Assembly: GCA_964473525.1 (NCBI GenBank)
Contig: CAYYPK010000021.1
Span: 49,520 to 113,519, forward strand
From: GCA-2687025 sp964473525
Lineage (GTDB): Bacteria; Poribacteria; WGA-4E; GCA-2687025
Direction: 5' to 3'
Length of the DNA: 64,000 bases
The notes under the pieces are model-generated. The model searched no databases. It worked only from the letters and a program-made list of their open reading frames with translations, and was not told the origin of the DNA. The position numbers and the translations under genes are program-made. Below, in pieces: positions 7,075 to 15,698 of the stretch (positions are counted from its first letter, which is position 1; every line of letters begins with the position of its first letter).

Positions 7075-8340
7075 CTAGTGGTCCGCGTTCCACAGATCCT
7101 GGATGTCCGTGACGTCGTGCAGAACCATGGCCAGGCGCTCAATCCCTAAGCCGAACGCGTAGAGGGAGACCGCCGCAGCGTCGAACCCCAAGCCCGCCAC
7201 GATTTCGTCCGTGATGCGTCCCACGCCCATGAGTTCCACCCACTCATCCCCAAACCGGGCCTCGACCTCCCAGCCAGGCTCTGTGAAGGGGAAGTCGCCT
7301 GGCTGCCACCGTAGCGACGTTGCGCCTGTCACTTCGCGGAGCATCGATTCGACGCACGCGTGGAAGCGCTCCTCCGTCACGTCCGAGGCGAGCCAGGCCG
7401 CCTCAGCCTGGTGGAACACCATGGAACGCGTTGCCGACGGGCTGTCGTCGCGGAACACGCGACCCCGCGCGACCACGCGGCATGGGGCTTCGCGGCCCCG
7501 CAGCGTCTCGAGCAACGACGGCGTGAGGTGCGGACGGAGTACCGTCTCCGCGTCCACGTCGATCATGTCGATGCCTGCCGCCACGTCCTCGCCCAACACC
7601 TCCGCGTTCAGCCCGCGTGGCTCGACCTCACCGCGCGGAGCCACGACCTCGAACTCCGGCAGAGCCGCTCGTATGGCCTGCCACATCTCGGCGATCGGGT
7701 GTCCGTCGTGCTCCAGGGGTCGAGGCCGCGCCAGCAGTTCGGTCGCCAGTCGACTTGTGAATTCATCGCCCAGCCGGCTGTCTCTCAGCGTGTCTTCCGC
7801 CATGGTTCCTACCTCCTCGCGCAGACGCCTGCGACCACGGTGCAGACGCGTCTCGATCGCTGTAACGGATACGCCCAGGAAGGCCGCGATCTCGCGTTGC
7901 GAGAATCCCGCCAGGTAGTGCAGCAGGAGCGTCAAGCGCGCATCCGCACTCAGGACGCGCAGCCCCTTCAGCACGGTGTCACGGTCCTCGCGCGCGCGGA
8001 GGTCGGCGTCGGGAGGAGGGGATTCAGCGCGAGGGAGAGAATGCTGCCACGCCCCAGGCGTCTCGCGACGACGCTGCGCGCGACGCGCCCACGTGCGACA
8101 CATGTTCGACGCGATCCCCCGAACCCAGGCGCCAAACCGCTCCGGATCCCGTAGCGACGGCAGCGCCTCGTACGCGCTCAGTAACGCCTCCTGTACGATG
8201 TCCTCGGCGTCCGCGAAGTTCCGGGTGTGGCTCACTGCCAGGGCGTACACGGCTTCCTGATATCGCTCGGCGAGCTCCCCGAACGCCCGCACGTCGCCGG
8301 CGAGAGCTCGCCTTACTAGATCAGCGTCTGGGCTAGCCAT
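7075..8340 (-). CDS. ECF sigma factor fused to a PheS-like class II aminoacyl-tRNA synthetase core
   Basis: One uninterrupted frame encodes two unrelated domains. Counted from an upstream in-frame Met at 8370, residues 17-90 form sigma-70 region 2 (NFADAEDIVQEALLSAYEAL) and residues 133-187 form region 4 with its helix-turn-helix (FSQREIAAFLGVSVTAIETR). Residues 222-431 match the catalytic core of the phenylalanyl-tRNA synthetase alpha chain: HPIAEMW, class II motif 2 (GRVFRDDSPSATRSMVFHQ), the DFPFTEPGWEVE strand, and motif 3 (YAFGLGIERLAM) followed by DVTDIQDLW. The N-terminal tRNA-binding coiled coil of PheS is absent, and the usual RTHTS motif reads RPHLTPS. I place the start at 8340, where the protein begins like a standard ECF factor behind GAAAGGGC. 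The gene follows three epimerase genes on the same strand after an 85-bp gap. A sigma factor that senses an amino acid or aminoacyl-adenylate is my inference. Confidence 0.85.
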   Translation of the reverse strand: MASPDADLVRRALAGDVRAFGELAERYQEAVYALAVSHTRNFADAEDIVQEALLSAYEALPSLRDPERFGAWVRGIASNMCRTWARRAQRRRETPGAWQHSLPRAESPPPDADLRAREDRDTVLKGLRVLSADARLTLLLHYLAGFSQREIAAFLGVSVTAIETRLHRGRRRLREEVGTMAEDTLRDSRLGDEFTSRLATELLARPRPLEHDGHPIAEMWQAIRAALPEFEVVAPRGEVEPRGLNAEVLGEDVAAGIDMIDVDAETVLRPHLTPSLLETLRGREAPCRVVARGRVFRDDSPSATRSMVFHQAEAAWLASDVTEERFHACVESMLREVTGATSLRWQPGDFPFTEPGWEVEARFGDEWVELMGVGRITDEIVAGLGFDAAAVSLYAFGLGIERLAMVLHDVTDIQDLWNADH

Positions 8341-8425
8341 GCGAATCGCCCTTTCTTGGAACGTTCGCATACTATGTCGCGCGAGGGGCGGCGAACCTCA
8401 CAGGAATCTGAGGCGGCCGGGGTCG

Positions 8426-9166
8426 TTACCGGTTGGCGGAGAAGGAACGGGTCGGCGCGTAGCCTATCCGCTTGCGCGCTTCGCCGATGAGGTACTTCGC
8501 GTTCGGGACATCGGCGCAGATGTGCAGGACGTCCCATCGCGCGCCGAACCGCAAGTCGTCGCTGGCGTCTCGCCCGAGGGCGGCGCGAAACGCGTGCGCT
8601 GCGTCGCGGATGTCCACCCACATGAGATCGGCAGGCTCGTCCGTGACGTCTTCCTCGCGGACGAGGCGACCCAGGCGCAGGGACGTCGCGGTGATGGCGT
8701 AGTCGCGCGCGAACTCGCGAACCGTGTGCTCACCCAGGTATTTAGAGAAGCTGCCCATCCCGGGGCTCGGCAGGGGCTTCCACAGCTCGCTGATGTACAC
8801 GTCGTCTGGGTACGCCTCGAACATCTCCAGCGTGCTCGCGCACACGACACGTCGCACTCCCGCCTCCACCGCCGCTGACATGAAAACGTGCGCGCCGCGC
8901 GTCGCCATGTCGAGTAGGAGTTCCTCGCGTGTGGAGCCCTCTTCCTCGAAGGCTTCTGGCGTCTCGCAGGTGTGGATCACTGCGTCCACGCCTGTGACGA
9001 CCGACGCCGCAGCTTCCGCATCGCGCAAGTCAGCGCGTATGTACTCGTGCTCGCCTAAGTCGGCCCCATCCACGACATCAGTGAGGCGCAGCACGCGGTC
9101 TGTCGCTAGCTCACCGGCAATCGCTCGACCGAGTTCGCTCGTGGCGCCAGTGATGAGCACCTTCAT
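8426..9166 (-). CDS. NAD-dependent epimerase/dehydratase family protein
   Basis: 246 residues of an extended short-chain dehydrogenase. The N-terminal nucleotide-binding motif is ITGATSELGRAI, followed by the acidic adenosine-pocket segment RLTDVVD. The catalytic Tyr of the usual YxxxK motif is not evident: the Lys sits in SFSKYLGEH with Gly at the position normally held by Tyr. The enzyme may therefore be altered or inactive as a classical epimerase. The start overlaps the end of the next upstream epimerase gene by 4 bp, so the two are translationally coupled. The substrate is probably a nucleotide sugar or sugar acid. Confidence 0.8.
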   Translation of the reverse strand: MKVLITGATSELGRAIAGELATDRVLRLTDVVDGADLGEHEYIRADLRDAEAAASVVTGVDAVIHTCETPEAFEEEGSTREELLLDMATRGAHVFMSAAVEAGVRRVVCASTLEMFEAYPDDVYISELWKPLPSPGMGSFSKYLGEHTVREFARDYAITATSLRLGRLVREEDVTDEPADLMWVDIRDAAHAFRAALGRDASDDLRFGARWDVLHICADVPNAKYLIGEARKRIGYAPTRSFSANR

Positions 9167-9882
9167 GTCGTCGGCCTTCGGTATAGCTCTTCGACCGGAG
9201 ACAGCGGCTCGTACCCCAACATCCGACGCGCCTTGTCGATGGAGAACTTCCCCTGACCCAGGTGGCTATGCAGGTTGAAGTCCTGGTAGTTCTCAGGGAG
9301 CGACTCGACTTCTAGCCCGAGCTTGCAAGCGTGGACGAGATCCTCCCACACGATGAGATAGGGAGGGAAGTCGCGCCCAACGATAGGCTCCGTGGGTCGC
9401 GCGCCCAACAGATTGAACAGGAAACAGACGGTCGTGATGTCGTGTTCCCGCGCGTACGACCGGCACACCTCGTTGCTGAGGTGCTTCGTCAGGAAGTAGT
9501 AGCGGGTCGTGGGCATGTGCGGCGGGCAGTCGAGGTCGAACTCGTGGTCGTACCGGGCGCCACGGATCTGCTCAGGTCCCGTGTGCAGCACCTTCCTGAT
9601 GCCCAGCTCCGCCGCCGCCTTCATCGTGTTCAGCGCCCCACGCACGTTCACGCGGAAGCTGAGGACAGGGTCAGGCCGCACGACCGTCAGGTTGATGATG
9701 GCGTCCATGCCGCGCGCGGCGTCTCGCACCTGCTCGTAGTCCGTGACGTCGACGTCGATCGTGGGTGTGCCGTCTGGGTGCGGCACGATGTCGGACAGCG
9801 TGAGGTCGTAATCGCCCGTCAGGCCGGGCGTGATGAACGGCCCGATGTTGCCGCACGCGCCCAGAACGAGAACCTTCTTCAT
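9163..9882 (-). CDS. NAD-dependent epimerase/dehydratase family protein
   Basis: 239 residues of an extended short-chain dehydrogenase with the dinucleotide motif LGACGNIG, an acidic residue ending strand two (LSDIVPHPD) and a normal YxxxK catalytic pair in RYYFLTKHLS. The stretch NVRGALNTMKAAAELGIRKVLHTG is typical of this fold. It overlaps the downstream epimerase gene by 4 bp and follows the uronate dehydrogenase-like gene by 16 bp, so the three form one operon. The specific substrate is unknown. Confidence 0.85.
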   Translation of the reverse strand: MKKVLVLGACGNIGPFITPGLTGDYDLTLSDIVPHPDGTPTIDVDVTDYEQVRDAARGMDAIINLTVVRPDPVLSFRVNVRGALNTMKAAAELGIRKVLHTGPEQIRGARYDHEFDLDCPPHMPTTRYYFLTKHLSNEVCRSYAREHDITTVCFLFNLLGARPTEPIVGRDFPPYLIVWEDLVHACKLGLEVESLPENYQDFNLHSHLGQGKFSIDKARRMLGYEPLSPVEELYRRPTT

Positions 9883-9898
9883 CCGTGGGTATCTGCCT

Positions 9899-10699
9899 CT
9901 ATCGCTGCGCGCGGACGGTCGCCCACTCGTTGAGCATTTCGTCGTGCGTCAGGCGTCGGAAGTCGACCTGTTCGTACTGCTCGCGCACGTTGTCTGGGCA
10001 GTCGTCGAGCCAGTCCTCGGCTGCATCCTGAGGGTAGTAACCCAGCAGGTCGGCGGCGTTCTTGAGATCCTGATACGCCTTGGGATGGTTCGATATCCCG
10101 TTCACGATGGCGAACAGCACGTCCGACTGAATCGACTTGTCCACCAACTGCGCGATGTCGCGGTGCGTGATGAGCATGTAGTAGCCACGCACGCCGCCAG
10201 GCTGGTTCTTGGGGCTGAACCCGCCGATACGCATGCAGACGGATCCGACTCCGTGAGCGTCCGCGTAGTACCGCGCGATGGCTTCGCCCGCCGCCTTGCT
10301 GATGGCGTAGTGCGAGTCGGGTCGCACGGGCATGTCCGTCGTGGCGAAGACGCCAGCCTTCTCCCACATCCCGCTGACGTGGTTCGTACTGGCGAACACG
10401 ACGCGTGGCACGCCCGCTTTAACGGCGGCTTCGTAGACGCAGTTTGTGCCACGGATGTTCGCGTCGATAAGCAGGTCAAACGGCGCGTTCCCGGGGTTGC
10501 CCGCCAGATGCACGATGGCGCGCACGTCCTCACACGCCTCGACGAGCGCGTCGACATCGGTGATGTTGCCGACGACGTTCTCGTCCGCTTCGGTAGACGG
10601 TCGCAGGTCGAACGAGCGGGTGCGGTACGTGCCACGCAGTTCACGGCATAGCGCCGTGCCGATGCGTCCTAGTCCGCCGGTAACGAGAATGGTGTCCAC
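9899..10699 (-). CDS. Uronate dehydrogenase-like NAD-dependent oxidoreductase
   Basis: 266 residues from a GTG at 10697-10699, preceded by GGAG at a good spacing; the longer upstream frame reads through the tRNA gene and is rejected. Motifs: LVTGGLGRIG, IVHLAGNPGNAPFDLLIDANI, RVVFASTNHVSGMWE and the catalytic YAISK. The pattern (FASTNHV, DMPVRPDSHYAISKAAGE, the RGYYMLITHRDIAQ segment) closely follows the uronate dehydrogenase group, which oxidises galacturonate or glucuronate to the lactone with NAD+. The gene heads a three-gene epimerase operon. The oxidoreductase call is firm; uronate as substrate is likely but not certain. Confidence 0.82.
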   Translation of the reverse strand: MDTILVTGGLGRIGTALCRELRGTYRTRSFDLRPSTEADENVVGNITDVDALVEACEDVRAIVHLAGNPGNAPFDLLIDANIRGTNCVYEAAVKAGVPRVVFASTNHVSGMWEKAGVFATTDMPVRPDSHYAISKAAGEAIARYYADAHGVGSVCMRIGGFSPKNQPGGVRGYYMLITHRDIAQLVDKSIQSDVLFAIVNGISNHPKAYQDLKNAADLLGYYPQDAAEDWLDDCPDNVREQYEQVDFRRLTHDEMLNEWATVRAQR

Positions 10700-10765
10700 T
10701 GCGGCGCTCCATGCGAGGTGGTGGCTGCGTGGGAGTCGAGTGGAGATCGACAGGCAGTCAGGAGG

Positions 10766-10852
10766 TGGTGCCGGCGGTCGGACTTGAACCGACACGACCC
10801 GAAGGTCGGGGGATTTTGAATCCCCTGCGTCTACCAATTTCACCACGCCGGC
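10766..10852 (-). tRNA. tRNA-Leu, anticodon CAA
   Basis: The 87-nt minus-strand sequence folds as a class II tRNA. The acceptor stem is GCCGGCG/CGCCGGC with discriminator A and an encoded CCA. The D-arm contains TGGTAGA, the anticodon stem GGGGA/TCCCC closes loop TTCAAAA, the variable arm is long with a TTCG loop, and the T-arm is GTCGG TTCAAGT CCGAC. The anticodon CAA (complement of 10816-10818) reads the UUG Leu codon. It lies just upstream of the uronate dehydrogenase-like gene on the same strand. Confidence 0.96.
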
Positions 10853-11057
10853 ACGCCCAGAATTATGCGCGCGGGGGCGGCGCGAGGCAAGATGGCGCGC
10901 GCCCTGCCGATGCTACTGCATGTTGCCCCGGGCCCGCCCTGGGAGCAGAATGCCGACGGTGGAGCCGCGCGACCGTGAACCTTCCGGCCACCAGGACGCC
11001 CGCGACGCCAGACCCGCTCATCTAGACCCTTCAGGCTGACATACGAACGGACTCGAC

Positions 11058-13481
11058 GTGAGACTAGCAACGGCAGCCATCGTCGCCCTGTCCCTCCTGA
11101 CATCCCGCGCCAACGCCTCCAGTTCCCGCCCGCTAGATCCGTGGCGGTACGCTAACGCCGAGGACGCGCAGGCCGCGTGGACGCCAAGCAGCCAGTCGCC
11201 CCCAGCGGAAGTAGCGGCAGACGGGGCTCTCCGCGTCAGCGCGGATTTCGTCGACGGCGCCGAGCGCGTGTACTGGGACGCCGCCGTAGGCTGGGACATG
11301 TCGCGCTACGGCCGCCTGTCCTTCTCCGTCAGCGTCGAGGGCGCGGCTGCCGTGGGCCATCTCACGATCTACTTCCGAAGCGGCGATGGCTGGTACGGCG
11401 CGTCGTTCGCCGCCCACGAGGGCGCGCGCGACGTGACACTACGCAAGACGGACTTCGCTGTCGAGGGGAACCCCACGGGCTGGGCAAGCATCGACGGTGT
11501 GCGTCTCGCGATATGGTCGGGCGCCCCACGCGCGGTGACGGCCACGTACTCGGATCTGATGGCGTATTCCGACGACATCGTCGTCGTGCGCGGCGCGAGG
11601 ACGCGAACGGTCAGCAGCGGGAACTGGTCCACCGTCCAGCGTGTTGCCGAGGACATGACCGACCTGCTCGCCGGCCTCGGCGTGGACTACGGCGCCGTCG
11701 AGGACGCGGACGTGGAAGCTGGCGCGCTGAGCGACGCCAAGATCGCCCTGCTCCCCTACAACCCCGACATGTCTCCCGAGCAAGAGGCGGCGATTACCGA
11801 CTTCCTCGACCGTGGTGGGAAGGCGGTGGCGTGCTATGCGCTTCCCGACGCGTTGCTGTCCCCCTTCGGGTTGGCGTCCCTGGAATGGCGCCGCGCCTCG
11901 GCGGCGGGCGAGTACGCCTCGATAGCGTTGGATGCTGGCGTGATTCCTGGGGCGCCAGCATCCATTCACCAGGGATCGCGGAACGCGCGCATCCCGACGC
12001 TGGACGGCGCCGCTACCCTCGGCGAGTGGGTCAGTGCCGACGGCGAGTCGTCGGGAGCGCCTGCCATCACGCTCAGCGACGCGGGTGCATTTGTCGGCCA
12101 CGTGCTGCTCCCAGTCGGCATCCCCGGCAAGCGTCAGTTCCTGTTGGCGCTGCTTGCTCGCCTCGCGCCGGAAAGTCAGGGAGAACTCGCCGCCGCCTAT
12201 CTGGAACACGCCGAAGCGCCTGCGGGCTTCGCTGACGCAGAAGCCGTTAGGAGTTTCATACAGGCGAACCGCCCGCGCCTGCCCGACAGGCGCCGCTATG
12301 CCGCTCTCGCACGCGTGACTACCGCCCGCAAGCGGATTGAGCGAGGCAGGGCGTCGGTAGCTGAAGGACACTACGACGCGGCATTCGCCGCAGCCCGGGA
12401 AGGGATCGAGGCGATGCGCGAGGGACTGCTCAAAGGCACGCCGTCACGAGTTGACGACTTCCGAGGCGTCTGGTGCCACTCCGCATTCGGCGTCGACGGC
12501 TGGACGTGGGATGAGGCGTTGGCACACCTGGCGGCGCAGGGCTTCACCGCCGTTGTCCCCAACATGCTGTGGGGCGGCCTCGCCTACTATCCGAGCGACC
12601 ATCTACCCGTCGCGGACGACGTGGCGGAGCGCGGAGACCAGATCGAGGCCTGCCTCGCCGCGGCGGAGCAGCACGACATCGACGTGCACGTATGGAAGGT
12701 GAACTGGGGGCTACAGAACGCCCCGGCGGCGTTGATCCAACGGATGCGCGACGCGGGGCGGCTACAGCAGCATCGCGACGGCAGCGAACTCGAGTGGCTG
12801 TGCCCCTCGCACCCGGAGAACTTCGAGCTGGAGAAGGCGTCCATGCTCGAGGTAGCGAGGAACTACGCCGTCGACGGCATCCACTTCGACTACATCCGCT
12901 ACCCACACGGGTCGGCGTGCTACGACGACGGGTGCCGAGAACGCTTCCAGGCAGCCACCGGGTTGACCGTCGGTAGCTGGCCCGCGGATGTCGTCGACGG
13001 CGAACACGCCGACGCCTTCGCGGACTGGCGACGCGAGCAGATCACGCGCCTTGTGCGGGCCGTCAGCTCCGAAGCGCGCCTGATTCGTCCCGGTATCCAG
13101 ATATCCGCCGCCGTGTTCCGGGACTACCCGAACTGTCGGCGCACCGTTGGTCAGGACTGGGTTGAGTGGGTCAAACAGGGATACCTCGACTTCGTCTGTC
13201 CCATGAACTACACGGACGACGAGGAGCAATTCACGACGTGGGTGTCCTCACAGCAGGAGTACGTGGCGAACCGCGTGCCGCTCTATCCGGGCGTGGGCGC
13301 GTCGGCGCCAGGCCTCCTGCCTGAGCAGACGGCGATGCAGATCCATCGCGCGCGTGCGTTGGGCGCGCGCGGCTTCATCATCTTCAATTACGACCGCGCT
13401 GTCGCGGATGACCACCTGCCCGCGCTACGTCTGGGAGCGACGGCGTACGACGACGCGACCCGAGGAGGAGACAGCCAATGA
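11058..13481 (+). CDS. Exported GHL10-type glycosyl hydrolase-like protein
   Basis: 807 residues from a GTG, starting with a signal peptide (ATAAIVALSLLTSRANA). Residues about 30-180 look like a beta-sandwich carbohydrate-binding module. Next comes a segment with LDRGGKAVACYALP that resembles a glutamine-amidotransferase-like beta-galactosidase middle domain. From about residue 470 the chain is a GHL10 (DUF187-like) TIM barrel: FRGVWCHSAFGVDGWTWDEA, FTAVVPNMLW, VHVWKVNWGL, the strand DGIHFDYIRYP and FVCPMNYTDD. Related proteins are periplasmic or secreted and act on polysaccharides; the substrate here is unknown. Its stop codon overlaps the start of the following beta-propeller gene by 4 bp. 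Confidence 0.82.
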   Translation: MRLATAAIVALSLLTSRANASSSRPLDPWRYANAEDAQAAWTPSSQSPPAEVAADGALRVSADFVDGAERVYWDAAVGWDMSRYGRLSFSVSVEGAAAVGHLTIYFRSGDGWYGASFAAHEGARDVTLRKTDFAVEGNPTGWASIDGVRLAIWSGAPRAVTATYSDLMAYSDDIVVVRGARTRTVSSGNWSTVQRVAEDMTDLLAGLGVDYGAVEDADVEAGALSDAKIALLPYNPDMSPEQEAAITDFLDRGGKAVACYALPDALLSPFGLASLEWRRASAAGEYASIALDAGVIPGAPASIHQGSRNARIPTLDGAATLGEWVSADGESSGAPAITLSDAGAFVGHVLLPVGIPGKRQFLLALLARLAPESQGELAAAYLEHAEAPAGFADAEAVRSFIQANRPRLPDRRRYAALARVTTARKRIERGRASVAEGHYDAAFAAAREGIEAMREGLLKGTPSRVDDFRGVWCHSAFGVDGWTWDEALAHLAAQGFTAVVPNMLWGGLAYYPSDHLPVADDVAERGDQIEACLAAAEQHDIDVHVWKVNWGLQNAPAALIQRMRDAGRLQQHRDGSELEWLCPSHPENFELEKASMLEVARNYAVDGIHFDYIRYPHGSACYDDGCRERFQAATGLTVGSWPADVVDGEHADAFADWRREQITRLVRAVSSEARLIRPGIQISAAVFRDYPNCRRTVGQDWVEWVKQGYLDFVCPMNYTDDEEQFTTWVSSQQEYVANRVPLYPGVGASAPGLLPEQTAMQIHRARALGARGFIIFNYDRAVADDHLPALRLGATAYDDATRGGDSQ

Positions 13482-14641
13482 GCGACCACCCCGAGGCCCG
13501 CCGGATCACGCCGCAGGGCAAGAACCATCTCTTCGGTTACTACGAGAAGACGCCCTGGGATCCGACGGGTAGGCACGTTGTCGCCCTCGAAACGGACCTA
13601 TACGACCGCATCCCCACCGTGAACGACACGGCGGCAATCGGCCTCGTAGACCGGGAGGACGACGACGCGTGGACGCCCATCGCCGAGACACGCGCCTGGA
13701 ACTGGCAGCAGGGGTGTCAGGCGCAGTGGCTCCCAGGCGACGGCAGACGCCTCATCTACAACGACTACGACCCCGCGGATGCGCGCCTGGTCTCCGTCAT
13801 CCTCGACGTAGACACAGGCGAACGACGCACGCTGCCTCGTCCCATCTACGCGATCAACCCGCAGGGCGCGGTCGCGGTCACTCTTAACTTTGCCCGCTTC
13901 CTGTGGACCCGCCCCGTGTGCGGCTACGCAGGAGTGTCCGACCCGTGGGAAGGACAGCCGCATCCGCACGACGACGGGATCTACCGCATGGATCTGGATA
14001 CCGGGGAGTCCGAACTGATCGTCTCGCTCGGTCAGATGGCGGCGTTCGAGCCGCGCGAGGGCATGGACAGGGCGAACCACTGGTTCAACCACTTCATGTT
14101 CAACACCGACGGCAGCCGCTTCATGTTCTTCCACCGATGGATTCCAGAGGGAGAGAAGCGTGTCACGCGGCTCTACACGGCTGACCCGTACGGCAACGAC
14201 ATACACAGCGTCGCGGACGACGACATGACCTCACACTGCGATTGGAGGGACGAGCGCCACATCCTAGCGTGGGCGCGGCAGCACGATGTCGGGAATCGCT
14301 TCTTCATGTTCACGGACCAGAGCCGCGAACGCTCCGTCGTGGGAGACGGCATCCTGACGAGAGACGGCCACTGTACCTATTCACCCGATCGGCGGTGGAT
14401 ACTCGCCGACGCATACCCGAGCCGCTCCGATCACCACAGAGTCGTCTATCTCTACGATCCCGCCGCCGGCCGGCGTGTAGAGATCGCGCGCGTCTACTCG
14501 CCGCCGGCGCTGAAGGCCGAGATTCGCTGCGACCTGCACCCGCGCTGGAGCCGCGACGGCACGGAGGTCTGCTTCGACTCCGCACACGAAGGCGACCGGC
14601 AGATGTACGTCGTGGACGTCTCTAGCATCGTCGGTGGGTGA
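13478..14641 (+). CDS. Cytoplasmic-type beta-propeller protein (oligogalacturonide-lyase-like fold)
   Basis: 387 residues with no signal peptide. Repeating blade motifs occur, such as WLPGDGRRLIYNDYD, MFNTDGSRFMFFHRW, YSPDRRWILAD and HPRWSRDGTEVCFDS, indicating a seven-bladed WD40/TolB-like propeller. Conserved His and Arg residues (HWFNHFMF, TSHCDWRDERH) recall the oligogalacturonate lyase family, but I cannot establish activity. The ATG overlaps the GHL10 gene stop, so the two are co-translated. This suggests a role in the same polysaccharide pathway, possibly on an imported product. Confidence 0.7.
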   Translation: MSDHPEARRITPQGKNHLFGYYEKTPWDPTGRHVVALETDLYDRIPTVNDTAAIGLVDREDDDAWTPIAETRAWNWQQGCQAQWLPGDGRRLIYNDYDPADARLVSVILDVDTGERRTLPRPIYAINPQGAVAVTLNFARFLWTRPVCGYAGVSDPWEGQPHPHDDGIYRMDLDTGESELIVSLGQMAAFEPREGMDRANHWFNHFMFNTDGSRFMFFHRWIPEGEKRVTRLYTADPYGNDIHSVADDDMTSHCDWRDERHILAWARQHDVGNRFFMFTDQSRERSVVGDGILTRDGHCTYSPDRRWILADAYPSRSDHHRVVYLYDPAAGRRVEIARVYSPPALKAEIRCDLHPRWSRDGTEVCFDSAHEGDRQMYVVDVSSIVGG

Positions 14642-14649
14642 GCACGGAA

Positions 14650-14674
14650 ACGGGGAGGCCGTGCGCCTCCCCGT
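14650..14674. terminator. Bidirectional terminator hairpin between convergent genes
   Basis: A perfect 10-bp stem (14650-14659 with 14665-14674, ACGGGGAGGC / GCCTCCCCGT) closes a 5-nt loop. It sits 9 bases after the stop of the plus-strand propeller gene and 23 bases past the stop of the minus-strand M23 gene, so it can serve both. No U-tract is present on either side. Confidence 0.65.
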
Positions 14675-14696
14675 GAAACCTGCGCTCGTTGCCGTG

Positions 14697-15698
14697 CTAT
14701 TCAGCCTGTCGGTCGAGCATGAAGCGTAGTGGGTTCACGCGCTCGCCGCCCTCGCGGATCTCATAGTGGAGATGGTCTCCCGTCGTGCGTCCGGTACGCC
14801 CGACGTACCCGATGACCTGGTTCCGCTCCACCTTCGACCCAACCTTCAGACCCGCCGCAAACGGGTTGTTCTTGTTGAGATGACCGAAGACTGTCTCGTA
14901 CCGCTCGTTATGCTGAATCTTGATGGCGTTACCCAGCAGCTTACCTTGCTTCACGGTCCACATCTCCGTGACGACCCCTTCGGCGGGCGCAATTACGGGT
15001 GTGCCTGAAGCCGCTGACAGATCCACGCCGCCGTGGAATTGGCGTCGCTGGGTGAATGGGCTGTTCCGCATGCCAAACCGCGACGCCAACCAATATGGCT
15101 CGTCGACGCCGATGGGCGTCACGGTGGGTGTTGTCGCGAGATCCTGAATCTCGCTCACGGTCAGTTGCTCAATGCGGACGAGGCTCTGTAGCAAGCGCAT
15201 CGCCCGACCGACGGATTCGTCCGAGATAGGAATCGCGCCGGAGAGTTCGTTGTCCGCGGTGACACGCGTGATGTCCGTCGCCTGGCTCACCTCACTGAGT
15301 GACAGCTCCGCGGGCTCCGATGACCGATCCTCTGGATCGCCGCCGCCGCGATGCAACGTGCCTGTGTCGACTCCCGGTTCCGAGCCGCCCGGTAAGCCGA
15401 GGACGTGCCGCACGTTCTCCTCGAGGGCTTCCAGTGTGATCAACTGGGCCTGGAGCGCCTCGAAGTTTGCCTGCACGCGCGCGTGTTCTGTCACGAGCGT
15501 CGCGTACTCGTCCTGGAACTGCTGGGCGTCGGTGTACGTCTGATACACCCGCGTCACGCCCCATACCCCGGCGGAGAACGCCACGATCAGGACGGTGGCG
15601 CCCAACCAGAGGGCGACAGCGCTGACTTCCAGCTTGCGGACGCCCCGCGAGCCAGACGTCATCAGCATCAACGTTATGGATTTGTTCATCACACTCAC
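14697..15698 (-). CDS. Membrane-anchored M23 family peptidase with coiled coil
   Basis: 333 residues; the start is the GTG at 15698 or the ATG three codons later. One N-terminal membrane helix (VALWLGATVLIVAFSAGVWGV) is followed by a predicted coiled coil (about residues 50-95), an acidic linker and a C-terminal lysostaphin-like peptidase domain. The zinc-site motifs SRFGMRNSPFTQRRQFHGGVDLS and DHLHYEIR are intact. The arrangement resembles MepM/EnvC-like cell-wall endopeptidases or amidase activators. It differs from the LysM-bearing M23 protein at 5.2 kb in having a coiled coil instead of LysM modules. Confidence 0.87.
   Translation of the reverse strand: MSVMNKSITLMLMTSGSRGVRKLEVSAVALWLGATVLIVAFSAGVWGVTRVYQTYTDAQQFQDEYATLVTEHARVQANFEALQAQLITLEALEENVRHVLGLPGGSEPGVDTGTLHRGGGDPEDRSSEPAELSLSEVSQATDITRVTADNELSGAIPISDESVGRAMRLLQSLVRIEQLTVSEIQDLATTPTVTPIGVDEPYWLASRFGMRNSPFTQRRQFHGGVDLSAASGTPVIAPAEGVVTEMWTVKQGKLLGNAIKIQHNERYETVFGHLNKNNPFAAGLKVGSKVERNQVIGYVGRTGRTTGDHLHYEIREGGERVNPLRFMLDRQAE

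Noticed and set aside
10700..10846. Upstream extension of the uronate dehydrogenase-like frame
   Set aside because: It is mostly the translation of the tRNA-Leu gene; the GTG at 10699 has its own ribosome-binding site.
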